NCBI GenBank assembly: GCA_017557435.1 | Contig: JAFYYR010000001.1 | Coordinates: 94,292-158,291, forward strand | DNA: 64,000 nucleotides | Direction: 5' to 3' | From: Pseudobutyrivibrio sp. | GTDB lineage: Bacteria > Bacillota > Clostridia > Lachnospirales > Lachnospiraceae | Part shown: positions 19,960-28,897 of the stretch, piece after piece | Layout: every line of letters starts with the position of its first letter | Numbering within the stretch: the stretch's first letter is position 1 | Made by a program: the position numbers and the translations under genes | The notes under the pieces: model-generated | The model's database searches: none | What the model was told of the DNA's origin: nothing | The model's input: the letters and a program-made list of their open reading frames with translations, nothing else

Positions 19960-21129
19960 ATGAATGAAAAAGAATTAAAAAGTGTTTTTGAGGAAAAGTT
20001 TGGAGCTGGCGGTGATATGCGTAGTTACTTCGCTCCAGGCCGTGTGAACCTCATAGGCGAGCACACTGACTACAACGGTGGTCATGTATTCCCATGTGCA
20101 CTTACAATTGGAACCTATGCTGTAGCGAGAAAGCGCGATGACAGGGTGATAAAGCTCTATTCCGCTAACATTGATAAAGTTGGAGTGGTTGAGAGCAGTC
20201 TTGATGATCTCACTAATAAGGAGGAATATAACTGGGCTAACTATCCATTAGGTGTTGTTTGGGCCTTAAAAGAGAAGGGCTCGGAAATTAAATCGGGATT
20301 TGAAATGTGCGTTTGGGGCAATATTCCCAACGGCTCAGGCCTATCATCATCGGCTTCGCTTGAGGTGCTTACTGGCACAGTTTTAAATGATTTCTTTGAA
20401 TTAAATAAGTCTATGGTGGACTTAGCCCTAATAGGACAGTACTCTGAGAACAATTTCAACGGATGCAATTGTGGTATAATGGACCAATTTGCGGTAGCAA
20501 TGGGACAAAAAGACCACGCCATTTTCCTTGACTGTGCAGATTTATCCTATAAATATGCCAGCGTAAAGCTGCCAAATGCTAAGATAGTAATCACCAATTC
20601 CAAGGTTAAGCATTCACTTGTGGACTCAGCATATAATGATAGAAGAAATGAAAGCGCTCAGGCTCTTGCAGATCTTCAGACAGTATGTGGTATCAGTACA
20701 TTAGGTGAATTAACTGACCAGGAGTTTGAGAAATACGGCTCAGCCATTAAGGACGAAGTTTGCTACAGAAGAGCTAAGCATGCAGTAGCTGAGAATCAGC
20801 GTACAATTAAGGCAGTAGAGGCTCTTAATAATAACGACATCGCCACATTTGGTAAGCTTATGAATGCAAGCCATGTGTCACTTCGAGATGACTATGAAGT
20901 TTCTTGCGAGGAGGTAGATTTCCTTGTGGAGACAGAGTGGTCTGTACCAGGAGTTATTGGCGCCCGCATCACTGGAGGCGGTTTTGGAGGCTGTACAGTA
21001 GCCATCGTTGAAAATGACGCAGTTGATAACTTCAAGGAAGTAGTAGGTAAGGCCTACAAGGAGAAATACAACCTTGATGCAGAATTCTACGTTGTCGATA
21101 TAGGCGATGGAGCAAAAAAAATATCTTAG
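19960..21129 (+). CDS. galK: Galactokinase
   Basis: 389 residues, typical for GalK. The galactokinase signature APGRVNLIGEHTDYNGG starts near residue 22, the GHMP ATP-binding motif GSGLSSSASLEV near residue 127 and the C-terminal GARITGGGFGGCTVA near residue 339. It phosphorylates galactose released by the upstream beta-galactosidase to galactose 1-phosphate (Leloir pathway). galT and galE are not in this window. AGAAGGAGAAGG precedes ATG. Confidence 0.97.
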   Translation: MNEKELKSVFEEKFGAGGDMRSYFAPGRVNLIGEHTDYNGGHVFPCALTIGTYAVARKRDDRVIKLYSANIDKVGVVESSLDDLTNKEEYNWANYPLGVVWALKEKGSEIKSGFEMCVWGNIPNGSGLSSSASLEVLTGTVLNDFFELNKSMVDLALIGQYSENNFNGCNCGIMDQFAVAMGQKDHAIFLDCADLSYKYASVKLPNAKIVITNSKVKHSLVDSAYNDRRNESAQALADLQTVCGISTLGELTDQEFEKYGSAIKDEVCYRRAKHAVAENQRTIKAVEALNNNDIATFGKLMNASHVSLRDDYEVSCEEVDFLVETEWSVPGVIGARITGGGFGGCTVAIVENDAVDNFKEVVGKAYKEKYNLDAEFYVVDIGDGAKKIS

Positions 21130-21140
21130 GGGGAATGGTA

Positions 21141-21227
21141 ATGGCCTTTGCATTAGGATATATAGCATTCTATGGTCTATTAATATTTGGAATAGTAAAG
21201 CTTGTTAAATATCTTAAGAAGAAATAA
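21141..21227 (+). CDS. 28-residue single-pass membrane peptide
   Basis: ATG 21141 follows TAGGGGGA with eight bases between; ATG 21135 is in frame but too close to that site. The product has a hydrophobic stretch (ALGYIAFYGLLIFGIVKLV) and a basic end (KYLKKK), the usual look of a small membrane protein. It begins 11 bases after the galK stop, so it is probably the last cistron of the galactoside operon. Function unknown. Confidence 0.55.
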   Translation: MAFALGYIAFYGLLIFGIVKLVKYLKKK

Positions 21228-21405
21228 CATATTTGTCTAATAGCAATAGACTAGTAGGATTCGACAATATATTTTGCGTAGATAGCATAGAGGATTGCTG
21301 TACAAATAGCTTTTGATTATCGAAGGAAATTCGATATTCTCTTGGTAAACAGTTGTACATTTTCTTAAATGACTTGTTTAAATAAGTAAAAGGAAAAACA
21401 TACAA
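21214..21405 (-). pseudogene. Remnant of an AraC-family regulator (C-terminal end only)
   Basis: The minus-strand frame reads FPFTYLNKSFKKMYNCLPREYR near its start. This matches the closing consensus of AraC DNA-binding domains (F-S-x-Y-F-x-K-x-F-K-K-x-G-x-x-P-x-E-Y-R). Nothing upstream in any frame provides the rest of the double helix-turn-helix or the sensing domain. About 40 further residues follow the motif. I read it as a decayed gene fragment; it overlaps the last bases of the small peptide gene on the other strand. Confidence 0.6.
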
Positions 21406-21410
21406 AATAA

Positions 21411-21446
21411 AACCATCCTAACCAAACTGGTGAGGGTGGTTTTTTG
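21411..21446 (+). terminator. Rho-independent terminator
   Basis: AACCATCCT pairs with AGGGTGGTT (one G-U pair) and encloses a second small stem (ACCA with TGGT), followed by six T. It most likely ends the galactoside operon transcript. The rest of 21447-21569 is AT-rich and shows no gene. Confidence 0.8.
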
Positions 21447-21569
21447 TTGTACGAGAAATATAGTAGATATATAATAATTACAACGAATATAAAAATAGGA
21501 TAATAAATAAGACGGGATTAAGACAATAATACATGGATTGATGATGAGTGGAAAAGGGTTGGTTAAGAA

Positions 21570-22028
21570 ATGAATATAAGAAAAGAAAATAGTTTAAAAC
21601 TGATGGTTTATTTACTATTAATAGTTGTTTTAGAGATATTATCATACAGTGAAGCAAAGGTAATTCAAAAACAATATGGAATGCCAATATTTGCACCCGT
21701 AATAAATATTATTTTGGTTCCTTATTTAACATTTATTATGGGGAGAGAAATTGAAGATATATCGGGAATTCGAAAAGAAATACTAAAGGGTAAAAAAGAA
21801 TTTAGACTTATATTAAAGTGTCTTCAAATAGTATTTCTGTTGGTAGAAGTATACATTGTACTAATTTCTTTTGGAAGGGTTATTGGCCAATCAGATATTA
21901 TAAATAGTTATAGTTCACTATATTTAAATCTCTATGCATATACAAAAACGGAATTTTATGTGGTTTTGATTCTTATATTTATTTTATCAGGATTTGGGAA
22001 CTCGGTTATTAAGGATGATAACAATTAG
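21570..22028 (+). CDS. Unrecognised multi-pass membrane protein
   Basis: 152 residues with about four membrane segments (LMVYLLLIVVLEILSY, PIFAPVINIILVPYLTF, LKCLQIVFLLVEVYIVLISF and FYVVLILIFILSGFG). No family recognised. The start is weak: GGTTGGTTAAG rather than a clear AGGAGG. The gene is richer in A and T than its neighbours. It is 11 bp before a pair of small paralogous membrane proteins and may share their transcript. Confidence 0.6.
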   Translation: MNIRKENSLKLMVYLLLIVVLEILSYSEAKVIQKQYGMPIFAPVINIILVPYLTFIMGREIEDISGIRKEILKGKKEFRLILKCLQIVFLLVEVYIVLISFGRVIGQSDIINSYSSLYLNLYAYTKTEFYVVLILIFILSGFGNSVIKDDNN

Positions 22029-22039
22029 GGGGAGACCAT

Positions 22040-22279
22040 ATGGATATTTATAAGATGTTATTAATCATAATAGGTATCATAGTACTTTTAAGTGTTGTTA
22101 TATATGCTGCAATACAGGTGATATCTGATATAGATTACAAGCGTCAGATTTCTGGAAAGAGACCAATGAGAGAATACAAGGGAAAAGAACCTTTGAATGA
22201 AGCCTACAATGAAGGTCTAGAAATTGAAAAAGCATCCAAGGAAATCTTAACTAAAAATGAAATATCTCACACTTTATAG
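22040..22279 (+). CDS. Small single-pass membrane protein, tandem paralogue A
   Basis: 79 residues: an N-terminal membrane segment (MLLIIIGIIVLLSVVIYAA) and a cytoplasmic part beginning DIDYKRQISGKRPMREYKGK. That part matches the next gene's DADYKKQLEGKIPERKFHGK at many positions, so the two arose by tandem duplication. The rest of the tail is divergent. The start follows AGGGGGAG. Family not recognised. Confidence 0.7.
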   Translation: MDIYKMLLIIIGIIVLLSVVIYAAIQVISDIDYKRQISGKRPMREYKGKEPLNEAYNEGLEIEKASKEILTKNEISHTL

Positions 22280-22303
22280 TGTCGATAATGGGGGAGGATT
22301 TCT

Positions 22304-22564
22304 ATGAATCAAGCAATAGTAGCATTAATAATCATATTTGCAGCACTGATAGCAATACCTGTTATTATAAGGATTTATCAAGATGCTGATTATAAGAAGC
22401 AACTGGAGGGGAAGATTCCTGAAAGGAAGTTTCATGGGAAAAATCCGCCAACAGATGTTTCTGATGCAGTTAATTCCGGTGATGGGGATCAGCAAGCGTT
22501 CAAGGAGTCTTGCGATGCAGAATTGAGAATGCGAGGAATGCAAAACATAATAGGACCTAAATAA
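22304..22564 (+). CDS. Small single-pass membrane protein, tandem paralogue B
   Basis: 86 residues with the same plan as the gene 24 bp upstream: N-terminal membrane segment (IVALIIIFAALIAIPVIIR), then DADYKKQLEGKIPERKFHGK. The shared pattern is D-x-D-Y-K-x-Q-x-x-G-K-x-P-x-R-x-x-x-G-K-x-P. GGGGGAGG precedes ATG. A terminator follows. Function unknown; the basic conserved stretch just below the membrane could bind a protein partner or phospholipid head groups, which is a guess. Confidence 0.7.
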   Translation: MNQAIVALIIIFAALIAIPVIIRIYQDADYKKQLEGKIPERKFHGKNPPTDVSDAVNSGDGDQQAFKESCDAELRMRGMQNIIGPK

Positions 22565-22569
22565 GCATT

Positions 22570-22600
22570 AAAATAGGAGCCATTTTAGGCTCTTATTTTT
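22570..22600. terminator. Bidirectional terminator
   Basis: AAAATAGGAGCC (22570-22581) pairs with GGCTCTTATTTT (22588-22599) with one G-U pair. It serves the plus-strand pair above and, having an A tract on the left, the convergent regulator gene whose stop codon at 22593 lies inside it. Confidence 0.8.
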
Positions 22601-23489
22601 GACTATTTATATAGTTATAAAGCATAAGGGAAATTTTTACTGTGATGGCATCGGAGAACTTGCGGACATCGTAGCCAGTTAAATCAGCGAATTTATCTAA
22701 ACGATAGATGAGTGTATTGCGGTGAATGAACATCTTTCGGCTAGTCTCAGCAAGTGAGAGGTCATTAGCGAAAAATGATTCTAAAAGGTTCAAAGTCTCC
22801 TCGTCAATTTGCGATAAGAGGTCGATATTGATGTGCTTGTTTAAATATGCTTCAACTTCTTCCTCTGGTACGTTATAAAGTAAACGCCCCAATCCTAGGT
22901 CATCATAGCAGTAGATACGACCATTAGAGTTAAATGTGTTGCCGATGTTCATTGCAAGGATGCTATCCTTGTATGAAGCTGGTAATTCTTTAAATGTATT
23001 TACTGACTTGCTGTAGCTAAGCTTGAAAGAAGTGAAGGCCTCAGCCTCTAGCATATCTAAATATGAGTTAGCTATTTGAATTATCTCTTCCTTAGAAGGA
23101 GCTGTCTGACAGTTAATTATGATAACAATGTGCTTGTTATCTACTTCGAGGACAACATCTTTAGAATCAGGAATGAGACTCTTTAGTAGAGATACAGCTT
23201 CCTTAGTGTAGTCTGTCTGGCTTTCAAGATAGAATACTTGTCGTATACCATTCTCTTCAATATGAAATCTGTGAAGAGAGGAAACAGCGTCAGAGTAAGC
23301 AAGCTCCCCTCTGAGGTAGAGGCGGTATAGGCCACTCTTAGAATCTACAGCATTAAAATGAATAATCATTTCCTTTAACTTATTTAAAGTCTCTTCGTCA
23401 GATAAATCTGTGTCGGTAATGTCGAAATTAATGCCAGTAGCTCTATTTAATTGCTCTAATAGTTTTTCTTTTTTCTCTTCGAAGTTCAT
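22593..23489 (-). CDS. PucR/CdaR-type transcriptional regulator
   Basis: 298 residues from the ATG at 23489, which follows GGGGAA; the frame stays open far upstream into the ATPase gene but that part is a shadow. The C-terminal helix-turn-helix is of the PucR kind: FFANDLSLAETSRKMFIHRN near residue 238, then TLIYRLDKFADLTGYDVRK. The N-terminal 200 residues would be the sensing part and are not matched to a known ligand domain. It follows the MsmK-type ATPase in the same direction, with a terminator between them, so it may regulate sugar uptake or the ATPase. Confidence 0.85.
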   Translation of the reverse strand: MNFEEKKEKLLEQLNRATGINFDITDTDLSDEETLNKLKEMIIHFNAVDSKSGLYRLYLRGELAYSDAVSSLHRFHIEENGIRQVFYLESQTDYTKEAVSLLKSLIPDSKDVVLEVDNKHIVIIINCQTAPSKEEIIQIANSYLDMLEAEAFTSFKLSYSKSVNTFKELPASYKDSILAMNIGNTFNSNGRIYCYDDLGLGRLLYNVPEEEVEAYLNKHINIDLLSQIDEETLNLLESFFANDLSLAETSRKMFIHRNTLIYRLDKFADLTGYDVRKFSDAITVKISLMLYNYINSQK

Positions 23490-23604
23490 AAAACAGTATT
23501 CCCCATAAATAGTATTCTTCTTGAAGAAGTAATCATAATTATAATACAAGGAAAAAGCATTTTCATTAGAAAAGGGATAAATGTTGGTCGAATAAAAAAG
23601 CTCA

Positions 23605-23635
23605 TAAAAAAACTGGATGCGATTTACGCATCCAG
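23605..23635 (-). terminator. Rho-independent terminator of the ATPase gene
   Basis: CTGGATGCG (23613-23621) pairs perfectly with CGCATCCAG (23627-23635). Read on the minus strand, the stem is followed by a T tract (A run at 23605-23612 on the plus strand). Confidence 0.9.
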
Positions 23636-23649
23636 CCTTAATAATCTTA

Positions 23650-24756
23650 CTAGTTTGTAATTGTAAGCTCTGTCTCCTTGTCGAAGAAGTGTGCCTTCTC
23701 CATATCAAGAGCGAACTGAACTGTGTCACCACCTCTTGCAGTTGTACGAGGATCAACTCTAGCTGTAACTTGAGTTCCAGCATAATCAAAGTATAAGTAA
23801 ACCTCAGCACCAAGAAGCTCATATACAGAAATCTTAGCTTCGATAACTGAAGAAGACTGTGTAGCAACGAAGATCTGTGAATCATGGATATCTTCTGGAC
23901 GGATACCAAGGATAACTTCCTTACCACCGTAGTTCTTCTCGTTAAGAGCCTTAGCCTTAGCTGTAGGAACCTGAAGTGTAGCACCGTTAACCTGGATAGA
24001 AGTACAATCATCATTGAGCTTACCATCAAGGAAGTTCATCTGTGGAGAACCGATGAATCCAGCAACGAAGAGGTTGCATGGCTTCTGATAAAGGTTAGCT
24101 GGTGTATCGATCTGCTGAACAACACCGTCCTTCATAACTACGATTCTTGTACCAAGTGTCATAGCCTCTGTCTGATCGTGTGTAACGTAGATCATTGTAG
24201 CTCCAAGTGAATCATGAAGCTTAGAAATCTCAGTTCTCATCTGAACACGAAGCTTAGCATCAAGGTTTGAAAGAGGCTCATCCATAAGGAATACCTTAGG
24301 GTTACGAACGATTGCACGACCCATGGCAACACGCTGTCTCTGACCACCTGAAAGAGCCTTTGGCTTTCTGTCAAGAAGCTTCTCAAGATCAAGAATCTTA
24401 GCTGCCTCGCGAACCTTTCTATCGATTTCATCCTTTGGTACTTTACGTAACTTAAGACCAAATGCCATGTTATCATATACTGTCATATGTGGATAAAGAG
24501 CATAGTTCTGGAAAACCATTGCGATATCTCTATCCTTTGGCTCTACATCGTTCATAAGCTTGCCATCGATGAGAAGCTCACCAGATGTAATCTCCTCAAG
24601 ACCTGCAATCATACGAAGTGTTGTAGACTTACCACAACCTGAAGGACCTACGAAGATGATGAACTCCTGATCCTGAATCTCGAGATTGAAATCCTTTACA
24701 GCATGGAAGCCGTTAGGGTATTTCTTATTAATGTTTTTTAATGAAATGTCTGCCAT
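23650..24756 (-). CDS. msmK: MsmK/UgpC-type ABC transporter ATPase for sugar uptake
   Basis: 368 residues, the length of MalK/MsmK/UgpC proteins. Walker A is GPSGCGKSTTLRM near residue 38, Q-loop VFQNYALYPHMTV near 81, signature LSGGQRQRVAMGRAI near 134 and Walker B KVFLMDEPLSNLDAKLR near 153. The H-loop follows in YVTHDQTEAM. The C-terminal regulatory OB-type domain is present (GIRPEDIHDS near 282). It is encoded alone, so it probably powers several sugar transporters, including the ATPase-less one at 13141-16292. Its codon use is strongly biased, as for a highly expressed gene. Confidence 0.95.
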   Translation of the reverse strand: MADISLKNINKKYPNGFHAVKDFNLEIQDQEFIIFVGPSGCGKSTTLRMIAGLEEITSGELLIDGKLMNDVEPKDRDIAMVFQNYALYPHMTVYDNMAFGLKLRKVPKDEIDRKVREAAKILDLEKLLDRKPKALSGGQRQRVAMGRAIVRNPKVFLMDEPLSNLDAKLRVQMRTEISKLHDSLGATMIYVTHDQTEAMTLGTRIVVMKDGVVQQIDTPANLYQKPCNLFVAGFIGSPQMNFLDGKLNDDCTSIQVNGATLQVPTAKAKALNEKNYGGKEVILGIRPEDIHDSQIFVATQSSSVIEAKISVYELLGAEVYLYFDYAGTQVTARVDPRTTARGGDTVQFALDMEKAHFFDKETELTITN

Positions 24757-24806
24757 AATAAAATATCCTCTCTTTTAAATATTGGGTCACCCCTTAACTA
24801 TCTACG

Positions 24807-24835
24807 ATTATAAAAAATGAAGAAAATGTGAACAA
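24807..24835 (-). promoter_or_regulatory. Promoter of msmK
   Basis: On the minus strand TTGTTC (24830-24835), a 17-bp spacer and TATAAT (24807-24812). Good match and spacing for the housekeeping sigma factor. Confidence 0.8.
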
Positions 24836-24971
24836 TGTTAGAATAACCAAAAATAGAAGGAGGCTTTCGGTATTTTACCAACCCTTTGTAAAATGTGCAC
24901 AAATGAGGATGTATGGAATTAAGCACATATTCTATACTTCTATATAAAAATATATAATTTAGAAGTTAATA

Positions 24972-24980
24972 TGTTATAAT
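24972..24980 (+). promoter_or_regulatory. Extended -10 promoter of gdpP
   Basis: TGTTATAAT at 24972-24980 is a perfect extended -10 box, 42 bases before the gdpP start. No good -35 box. The 265-bp stretch between msmK and gdpP otherwise holds only these divergent promoters. Confidence 0.7.
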
Positions 24981-25021
24981 GACAAAAGTGTTAGATTGGA
25001 ATAACCATCGGGAGAATTATT

Positions 25022-27076
25022 ATGGAAGCATTAAAATATAGGAATCGTTTAAGGCGATATCTCAGATTTCCTCTATACATGCTTATTATATTTTTAATAG
25101 GTTGTATCGCAGTTAGTTTCGTAGATACTAAGATAGCAGAGATTATGACTGCTTTTGTGGTTATCTATGGCATTCTTTGCTTTATTTATTACAAAGCAAA
25201 TATCAAATCATTTAAGAACACAATAGTAGAATATGCTATTCATTATGGCACAGTTCAAAAGGAGCTTATTAAGAACTTTAGGCTTCCTTATGTTCTTTTG
25301 GATTCCACCGGTAGAGTCATGTGGATGAATGAAGAATTCTGCCAGCTGGTTGACAAGAGCAAGACATATAACAAGTCAATTACAAGCATTTTCTCAGAGA
25401 TTACCCGTGAGGGAATCGAGCATGCTAAGGAAGATAATTTTGATATCCATGTTGAATATAATGAGAGAAAATATTTGGCATGCCTTCAGAGATTAGATGT
25501 TAGTGAGCCACTTTCAGGTGCTATGGCAACAGAGATGGAAGAGAGTGCTGATGGACTTGTGGCAATCATCTTATTTGATGAGACAGATATCCAGGCTACT
25601 AAGGCTAAGATTAACGACCAGGCCATGGTCATGGCTTTATTGTACGTAGATAATTATGACGAAGTATTTGATCAGGTTGAGAATGCTAAGCGTTCAATGC
25701 TTCTTGCCCTATTAGATAGAAAGATTAATAAATATTTCGGCGAGGCAGAGGCGGTAGTTAGACGTCTTGAGAAGGATAAATACCTTATTATTTTCCAGCA
25801 CAAGTATTTAGAGATGTTTGAAAATGATAAGTTCTCTATTGTAGAGGATATTACTACTATTAAAATGGGTAACGACAAGGACATCACAGTCAGCCTTGGA
25901 ATTGGTCTTGGAAGTGATGACTACACTCAGAAGGCCCAGTACGCCCACATGGCAATTGACCTTGCTCTTGCAAGAGGCGGTTGTCAGGTAGTAGTTAAAA
26001 ATGGTCAGAATGTTTCATACTATGGTACACATGGTAAGGAAGTAGAGCGTACCACACGAGTTAAGGCTAGAGTTAAGGCTCAGGCGCTTCGTGAGCTCAT
26101 GGAATCTAGAGATAGAATCATTGTTATGGGTCACAATCTTTCAGATGCAGACTGTCTTGGCGCATCTGTTGGTGTGTACTGTGCAGGCCGTGAGATTGGC
26201 AAGCCAGTTAATATTGTTATAGATACCATTACAGGTGCTATGAGACCTGTTGTTGAGAGCTTTACTAGCAAGGACGAATATCCAGATGATATGTTTATCA
26301 CATCGGAGCAGGCTCTTAATATTTGTAATGACAACACACTTATCATGGTTGTTGATACTAATAGACCAAGCTACGTAGAGTGTCCAGGTCTTCTTTATAA
26401 GAACAAGAATATCGTAGTTATTGACCACCACAGACAGGTGGAAGAGATTATAGAGAATCCAATTCTTTCATATATTGAGCCATATGCATCATCAGCTAGT
26501 GAGATGATTGCAGAAGTGCTTCAGTATTTTGCAGACAAGATTAACATCAACCCTACAGAGGCTGATTGTATCTACGCTGGTATCTTAATTGATACTAACA
26601 ACTTTATGACTAAGACTGGTGTCCGTACTTTTGAGGCGGCAGCATTCTTAAGACGTAATGGTGCAGAGGTTACTAGAGTTAGAAAGATGCTCCGTGAGAA
26701 CATGGAGACCTATAAGGCAAGAGCTGAGATTGTTAGAAATGCAACCACTTATCGCGATGCATTTGCTATTGCAGAGTGTGAGCCAGACGGCAACTTAGAA
26801 TCGCCTACAGTAGTTGGTGCTCAGGCTGCTAACGAGCTACTTAATATAGTAGGAATCAAGGCATCCTTTGTACTTACAAAATTCATGGACAAGATATTTA
26901 TCAGCTCCCGTTCAATCGATGAGATTGATGTTCAGAGTATCATGACACGCCTTGGTGGTGGTGGCCATGTGAATATTGCAGGAGCTCAGATTCAGAATAG
27001 GACAATCGAAGAGGTTAGAGCAGACCTAGAAGAGACAATTGATAAGATGCTTGAAGAAGGAGAAATAAAGCTATGA
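25022..27076 (+). CDS. gdpP: GdpP-like cyclic di-AMP phosphodiesterase
   Basis: 684 residues in GdpP order: two membrane segments (residues 16-60), a PAS-like domain ([20 protein letters not shown] near 95), a degenerate GGDEF domain whose catalytic motif is replaced ([11 protein letters not shown] near 244), then DHH/DHHA1. The DHH part shows [17 protein letters not shown] near 368, the hallmark [11 protein letters not shown] near 464 and the glycine-rich [12 protein letters not shown] near 645. It should break down cyclic di-AMP at the membrane. It overlaps rplI by four bases, the usual gdpP-rplI-dnaB order of Firmicutes. Confidence 0.95.
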   Translation: MEALKYRNRLRRYLRFPLYMLIIFLIGCIAVSFVDTKIAEIMTAFVVIYGILCFIYYKANIKSFKNTIVEYAIHYGTVQKELIKNFRLPYVLLDSTGRVMWMNEEFCQLVDKSKTYNKSITSIFSEITREGIEHAKEDNFDIHVEYNERKYLACLQRLDVSEPLSGAMATEMEESADGLVAIILFDETDIQATKAKINDQAMVMALLYVDNYDEVFDQVENAKRSMLLALLDRKINKYFGEAEAVVRRLEKDKYLIIFQHKYLEMFENDKFSIVEDITTIKMGNDKDITVSLGIGLGSDDYTQKAQYAHMAIDLALARGGCQVVVKNGQNVSYYGTHGKEVERTTRVKARVKAQALRELMESRDRIIVMGHNLSDADCLGASVGVYCAGREIGKPVNIVIDTITGAMRPVVESFTSKDEYPDDMFITSEQALNICNDNTLIMVVDTNRPSYVECPGLLYKNKNIVVIDHHRQVEEIIENPILSYIEPYASSASEMIAEVLQYFADKININPTEADCIYAGILIDTNNFMTKTGVRTFEAAAFLRRNGAEVTRVRKMLRENMETYKARAEIVRNATTYRDAFAIAECEPDGNLESPTVVGAQAANELLNIVGIKASFVLTKFMDKIFISSRSIDEIDVQSIMTRLGGGGHVNIAGAQIQNRTIEEVRADLEETIDKMLEEGEIKL

Positions 27077-27519
27077 AAGTAATTTTACTTGCAGATGTTA
27101 AATCCCTGGGTAAAAAGGGCGAGGTAGTCGAGGTTAGTGAGGGCTACGCTAGAAACATGCTTTTCAAGAAAAAGCTTGGTGTAGAGGCTACTAACGCAGC
27201 ACTTAATGATTTAAAGCTTCAGAATAAGCATGATGAGAAAGTTGCTCAGGAGAATTATGAAGCAGCAGTTGCTTTTGCTAAGGAAATCGAAGAGTGGAAG
27301 GTAGAGACTAAAATCAAAACTGGAGAGGGCGGAAGAACATTCGGCTCAGTATCTTCAAAGGAAATAGCTGAGGCAGCTAAGAAGCAGTACAACAAAGAAA
27401 TTGATAAGAAAAAAATCGTGATGGATGACCCAATCAGATCACTTGGAACATACGAGGTAAAGGTTAAGCTTCATCCAAAGGTTACAGCTACACTTAGAGT
27501 ACACGTGGGAGAACAATAA
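27073..27519 (+). CDS. rplI: 50S ribosomal protein L9
   Basis: 148 residues, the normal L9 length. It starts [21 protein letters not shown], with the family signature [17 protein letters not shown] following, and ends with the C-terminal domain containing [16 protein letters not shown]. It binds 23S rRNA at the base of the L1 stalk. The ATG overlaps the gdpP stop codon (ATGA), so translation is coupled. dnaB follows after five bases. Confidence 0.97.
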   Translation: MKVILLADVKSLGKKGEVVEVSEGYARNMLFKKKLGVEATNAALNDLKLQNKHDEKVAQENYEAAVAFAKEIEEWKVETKIKTGEGGRTFGSVSSKEIAEAAKKQYNKEIDKKKIVMDDPIRSLGTYEVKVKLHPKVTATLRVHVGEQ

Positions 27520-27524
27520 GGATA

Positions 27525-28874
27525 ATGGAAGATGTTATTCGCAGACAGATGCCTAATTCCATAGAAGCTGAGAAATCTGTTATTGGTTCAATGATCAGTG
27601 ATAGAGACACCATCGTAGAGTGTTCTGAGATTCTTCTTAGAGATGACTTCTATCATCAGCAGTACGGCGCATTGTTTGAGGCTATTGTAGAACTTTACAA
27701 TGCAGGTGAGCCAGTTGATGAAGTTACTCTGCAGAACAAGCTTAGGGAAAAGGGCGTAGGACCAGAGATTGCTTCCCTTGAGGCAATACAGGATTTGATT
27801 CTTTCTGTTCCTACAACAGTTAATGCTAAAAACTATGCCAACATCGTCAAGGATAAGGCATTACTTAGAAACATAATAAAAGTTAATCAGAATATTGAAA
27901 ACATGTGCTTTGAGGGTACAGAGGATGTTGATAGTATTTTGAATCAGACTGAAAAGGATATCTTTTCTCTTGTTCAGAATCGTGGTGAGACAGACTATGT
28001 TCCAATCAGACAGGTTGTTATGAATGCCATTGCTAAGATTGAGCAGGCATCAAAGCAAAAGGGTGTTGTAACAGGTATTCCTACAGGATTTATTGATTTG
28101 GATAGACAGACAGCTGGTCTTCAGCCATCTGATTTGATTCTTATAGCAGCCCGTCCTTCAATGGGTAAGACAGCCTTTGTTTTGAACTTGGCACAGCACA
28201 TCACTATTCATGAGCATTTATGTGCAGCCATTTTTTCTTTGGAAATGTCAAAGGAGCAGCTGGTTAACCGTCTATTCGCCCTTGAATCTCGAGTAGATGC
28301 ACAGAAGCTCCGTACAGGTAACCTTCAGGAGGCCGATTGGGAGAATCTAGTAGAGGGTGCCGGTAAAATTGGTAATTCTAAGCTGATTATCGACGATACA
28401 CCTGGTATTTCAATTAGCCAGATGCGTAGTAAATGTCGTAAATATAAGATGGAGATGGGACTTAACATTATCATCATCGACTACTTACAGTTGATGACAG
28501 GTTCTGGTAAGTCAGAGAGTAGACAGCAGGAGATTTCAGAGATTTCACGTTCTCTTAAGGCTCTTGCCCGTGAGCTGAATGTTCCGGTTATTGCACTTTC
28601 ACAGCTTTCTCGAGCAGTAGAGCAGAGACCAGATCACAGACCTATGATGTCTGACTTGCGTGAGTCCGGAGCCATCGAGCAGGATGCGGACGTGGTTATG
28701 TTCATCTATCGTGATGATTACTATAATCACGATTCAGAGATGAAGGGTGTTTCAGAAATCATTGTAGCTAAGCAGCGTAACGGTCCTATTGGAACCATAG
28801 AGCTTACATGGCTTCCAGAATACACTCGTTTTGCAAATAGAGATAGAAGTCAATATTCAAATAGAGAAGAGTAG
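27525..28874 (+). CDS. dnaB: Replicative DNA helicase DnaB
   Basis: 449 residues. The N-terminal DnaB domain starts MPNSIEAEKSVIGSMISD. The RecA-like C-terminal domain has Walker A ARPSMGKTAFVLN near residue 209, Walker B LNIIIIDYLQLMTG near 312 and the arginine-finger region LKALARELNVPVIALSQLSR near 345 (in pieces). It unwinds DNA at the replication fork. It is the last gene of the gdpP-rplI-dnaB unit; a terminator overlaps its stop codon. Confidence 0.97.
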   Translation: MEDVIRRQMPNSIEAEKSVIGSMISDRDTIVECSEILLRDDFYHQQYGALFEAIVELYNAGEPVDEVTLQNKLREKGVGPEIASLEAIQDLILSVPTTVNAKNYANIVKDKALLRNIIKVNQNIENMCFEGTEDVDSILNQTEKDIFSLVQNRGETDYVPIRQVVMNAIAKIEQASKQKGVVTGIPTGFIDLDRQTAGLQPSDLILIAARPSMGKTAFVLNLAQHITIHEHLCAAIFSLEMSKEQLVNRLFALESRVDAQKLRTGNLQEADWENLVEGAGKIGNSKLIIDDTPGISISQMRSKCRKYKMEMGLNIIIIDYLQLMTGSGKSESRQQEISEISRSLKALARELNVPVIALSQLSRAVEQRPDHRPMMSDLRESGAIEQDADVVMFIYRDDYYNHDSEMKGVSEIIVAKQRNGPIGTIELTWLPEYTRFANRDRSQYSNREE

Positions 28875-28897
28875 AGCACAGGCTCTACTCTTTTTTT
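28867..28897 (+). terminator. Rho-independent terminator after dnaB
   Basis: AGAGTAGAGC (28868-28877) pairs with GCTCTACTCT (28882-28891), followed by T to 28897. It includes the dnaB stop codon and touches the stop codon of the convergent agrB-like gene. Confidence 0.9.

Noticed and set aside
23490-24029. Upstream extension of the PucR-type regulator frame into the ATPase gene
   Set aside because: It lies antiparallel-free in another frame of the highly biased msmK gene and has low-complexity Leu/Arg/Ser content; ATG 23489 has a ribosome site and starts the recognisable protein.
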